The notes under the pieces: model-generated | The model's input: the letters and a program-made list of their open reading frames with translations, nothing else | The model's database searches: none | What the model was told of the DNA's origin: nothing | Position numbers and translations under genes: made by a program | In this document: in pieces, positions 61,795 to 64,000 of the stretch | Layout of the letters: each line of letters starts with the position of its first letter | How positions within the stretch are numbered: position 1 is the first letter of the stretch | From: Mauremys mutica | Taxonomy: Eukaryota; Chordata; Testudines; Geoemydidae | DNA length: 64,000 nt | Direction of reading: 5' to 3' | Assembly (NCBI RefSeq): GCF_020497125.1 | Contig: NC_059082.1 | Span: forward strand, 62,574,948-62,638,947

Positions 61795-63394
61795 ATAAAG
61801 AGCTCTAACAGCCTCCCCACCCCCATCATGCATCATCAAGATTTGAAGCCTGAACCTTGAGAACTTCAGCTTAATTGGCAACAAGAGGAAGGCTGTTGTC
61901 TCAAAGTGTTCATGGGCTACTGACACCATGTTCTGGATCCTGGGGATGGCCAGCAAAGCCTGCCCCAGTCTGGTTCTGTCTCTTCATTTGGAGGAGCTCC
62001 TGCCAGAATTGGAGGCTGAGATCATGTCCCAGTGCTCAGAGTGGGGCAGAGGAGACCAACCTTGTACTCTTCACTTCTATTCTAGCTTCTTGGGCAGCTC
62101 CCAGGTGTTCCTAGGGATGTGTCTGCTGCTGCTGTTTTTGTGGCAGCGTGGGCCCTGGCTGTTTAGACTTTCATGTTCAGTTATTTTGGCATGCTGCCAA
62201 AATTGCCCTCAGGAACGCAACCAACAGGAAATATGTTGATTTTTTAAACAGTTATAACTTAGCTGAATGGAATTTCATGGAATAAAGAAAAGACTGAGTC
62301 AAAGGGCTTTCTCCCTCACAAATTTCAAAGACTTTCTGAAAGCAGCTGAGGTTTTACAGCTTTTAGAAAAGATAACTCTTCTAATGAAAAGTGTTAGCCA
62401 ACTTACATGTAGAGTCATTACCAGCTCCCCCTATAATAATGCTTACCTGCCTCATATACATAATTATGAGGGTTGTCATCAATAAAGTGCTTCGAAATGT
62501 TCAGGTAAAAGGTATTACAGAATTTCAAAGCATTTACTCATATTAATTAACACTTACACGCAAATCCTCCTCTCCTACCGCAGAAGTAATGCTTATAAAT
62601 ATTAAATCGGTATCAATACAGTGCTTTTTAAAATTAAATGTGTTGAGAAAAAGGACTAAATTAGTCACACTGACACTCACAGTACAACACTGACGGACCC
62701 CTCTATAAAAACCTAGAATCACAAAGCAGATAGATTCTTGCTTGTGAGTATTTTGGACATGTATAGCACAGGATATTTTGGGTGTGTGTGAAAACTGAAA
62801 AGCCTGAGAAGTACTGGGAAACAGCTGCTGTCTGTACAGCAGTTAGCTGTATAAACCCAGTGTTTTGGACTCATACTGTATATTTGTTGTGAATTGGACT
62901 CAGCTATTATGCAACAAGTAGCTGTTTGTTGAACTGAAGCCAGAAGACTTTGAAGAAAAATTAAACGATTCCTTGGGGACAAAAGCTGCAAAATCATATC
63001 ACCAACAGGCCCAAGGAGGCAATTTAGAGTAATGCCATTATGCCAAACATTTCAGTTCCAAACAATTATATTTAGTACATGAGTTGCAGACAGCTGTGTT
63101 CAAGCATGAGCGTTATGACAGCTCTCAACAGGCAACATTCATAGCCTTTCTATAGTAGCACTCTGTATAGAACGTGCCAGGATTTACAATAAAATTGCAG
63201 TATGCTTCAAGAAAACAAAACCAGGGAAGCCTAGATAAGACAGACAATTGTTGACTCTGGTAAGATTTCAGCCATAATAAGCCATCTTTTATGATAATTT
63301 TGGCTACCAGAAAAATCAGCCTGAAAATTGCCACATTTTCTCTGAAAACATGGAAGAAAATGGGTGAGACTTTTTGAGTATATGTCGACACAGA

Positions 63395-63540
63395 AACAGC
63401 ATATGGATAAACTGAAGCACAGAAAAATTAAGTGACTGGCCTAAAATCACTAGGAGTTAATGTAGGCCCCAGAAATCACAGGAGTCTTAATTCCCATACT
63501 CCTGCTATAACCACTAGACATCACTGTCTCCCTACTTTTA
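63395..63540 (+). repeat. MIR/L2-like tail
   Basis: Contains gaagcacagaaaaattaagt, then gactggcctaaaatcac, and ends cataccactagac-like text (ctataaccactagacatcac). This is the usual end of MIR/L2 elements, diverged. Confidence 0.6.
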
Positions 63541-64000
63541 CAATCTAATATTAAAGTACATCACACAAAGCTGTTATATTTCTTCACATTTTATTGATAG
63601 TGAGAGGAGAGAATTGGTCAATGTATTTAACATTAAAATCTGTCCAAAATTACATGGGAAAAGTGAAAGTTTTTTTTTTTTAAATCCATATGTGAAATTC
63701 TCTGTAACATTTATCATTAATATTTAATAGAAATTTTACCAAAATACATTCAAAATCTTGGATATTCTGTCAGTGAACAAACTATTCTACAAACATTGCT
63801 AAAAATTTCAATAAAATATTGCCAAATCCAGAAAGTTGGTCCAGTTTGATGCCTGTGAAATATAATACATCCTCAGAAATGTTTGTGTAATTGTTTTTTA
63901 ATTCACCTTTTGGGGGAAGAGGAGGAAAGAGAACACAAGAAAACAAATCTGCCCAGTATAAACTGGTAGAACTTCACTGACTTCGATGAAGTTATATTGG

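Noticed and set aside
61875..62239. Overlapping frames of 79 and 103 codons in the upstream GRIN2A intron
   Set aside because: No recognisable domain, no conserved splice signals, and the region lies within the intron of a gene on the other strand.

Overview
The window is vertebrate nuclear DNA, almost certainly from a turtle (Testudines). The basis is the combination of a GluN2A gene with a dense set of interspersed repeats that I recognise as chelonian: CR1 LINE tails, Penelope-like hairpin insertions, foldback hAT elements, Harbinger MITEs whose ends read GGGTATGTCTACAC and GTGTAGACCAGGCC, and solo LTRs. The species cannot be fixed from the sequence alone. Only one cellular gene is supported.

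The gene is GRIN2A, encoding the NMDA-receptor subunit GluN2A, on the minus strand. Three coding exons lie inside the window. In transcript order they are: an S2 ligand-binding-lobe exon (59953 down to 59766, 188 nt); the M4 transmembrane exon (42252 down to 42014, 239 nt); and the large terminal exon carrying the cytoplasmic tail and its ESDV PDZ ligand (35771 down to a TAA stop at 33983-33981). Earlier exons lie beyond 64000. All three exons are intact, with canonical splice sites and compatible phases. Downstream of the stop, about 11.5 kb of AT-rich, repeat-poor sequence (roughly 33980 to 22440) is the probable long 3' UTR, with a candidate AATAAA at 22458-22453.

Layout by position: 1-22.4 kb is downstream intergenic sequence crowded with repeats. 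It holds a TA-flanked MITE, a foldback hAT, two solo LTRs, two CR1 tails, four Penelope-like insertions, a GC-rich foldback and a purine-rich minisatellite. 22.4-34.0 kb is the candidate 3' UTR, containing one Penelope-like hairpin and two small DNA-transposon MITEs. 34.0-35.8 kb is the terminal exon. 35.8-42.0 kb is the last intron, with a CR1 tail and a hAT MITE. 42.3-59.8 kb is an intron containing a 2.1 kb Harbinger element with a Myb-like coding remnant, two Harbinger MITEs, two hAT MITEs and a tRNA-like foldback pair. 60.0-64.0 kb is intron with simple repeats and old SINE and DNA-transposon fragments.

I did not find a new multi-gene system. The most interesting signals are the Penelope-like insertions that carry long near-perfect inverted arms and a hammerhead-like core, one of them inside the presumed GRIN2A 3' UTR. 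Also notable are a Tyr-to-Phe change at a tail position that is a tyrosine in mammals, an open read-through after the M4 exon that would yield a tailless subunit, and a hAT element whose two ends are both copies of the same 3' end.
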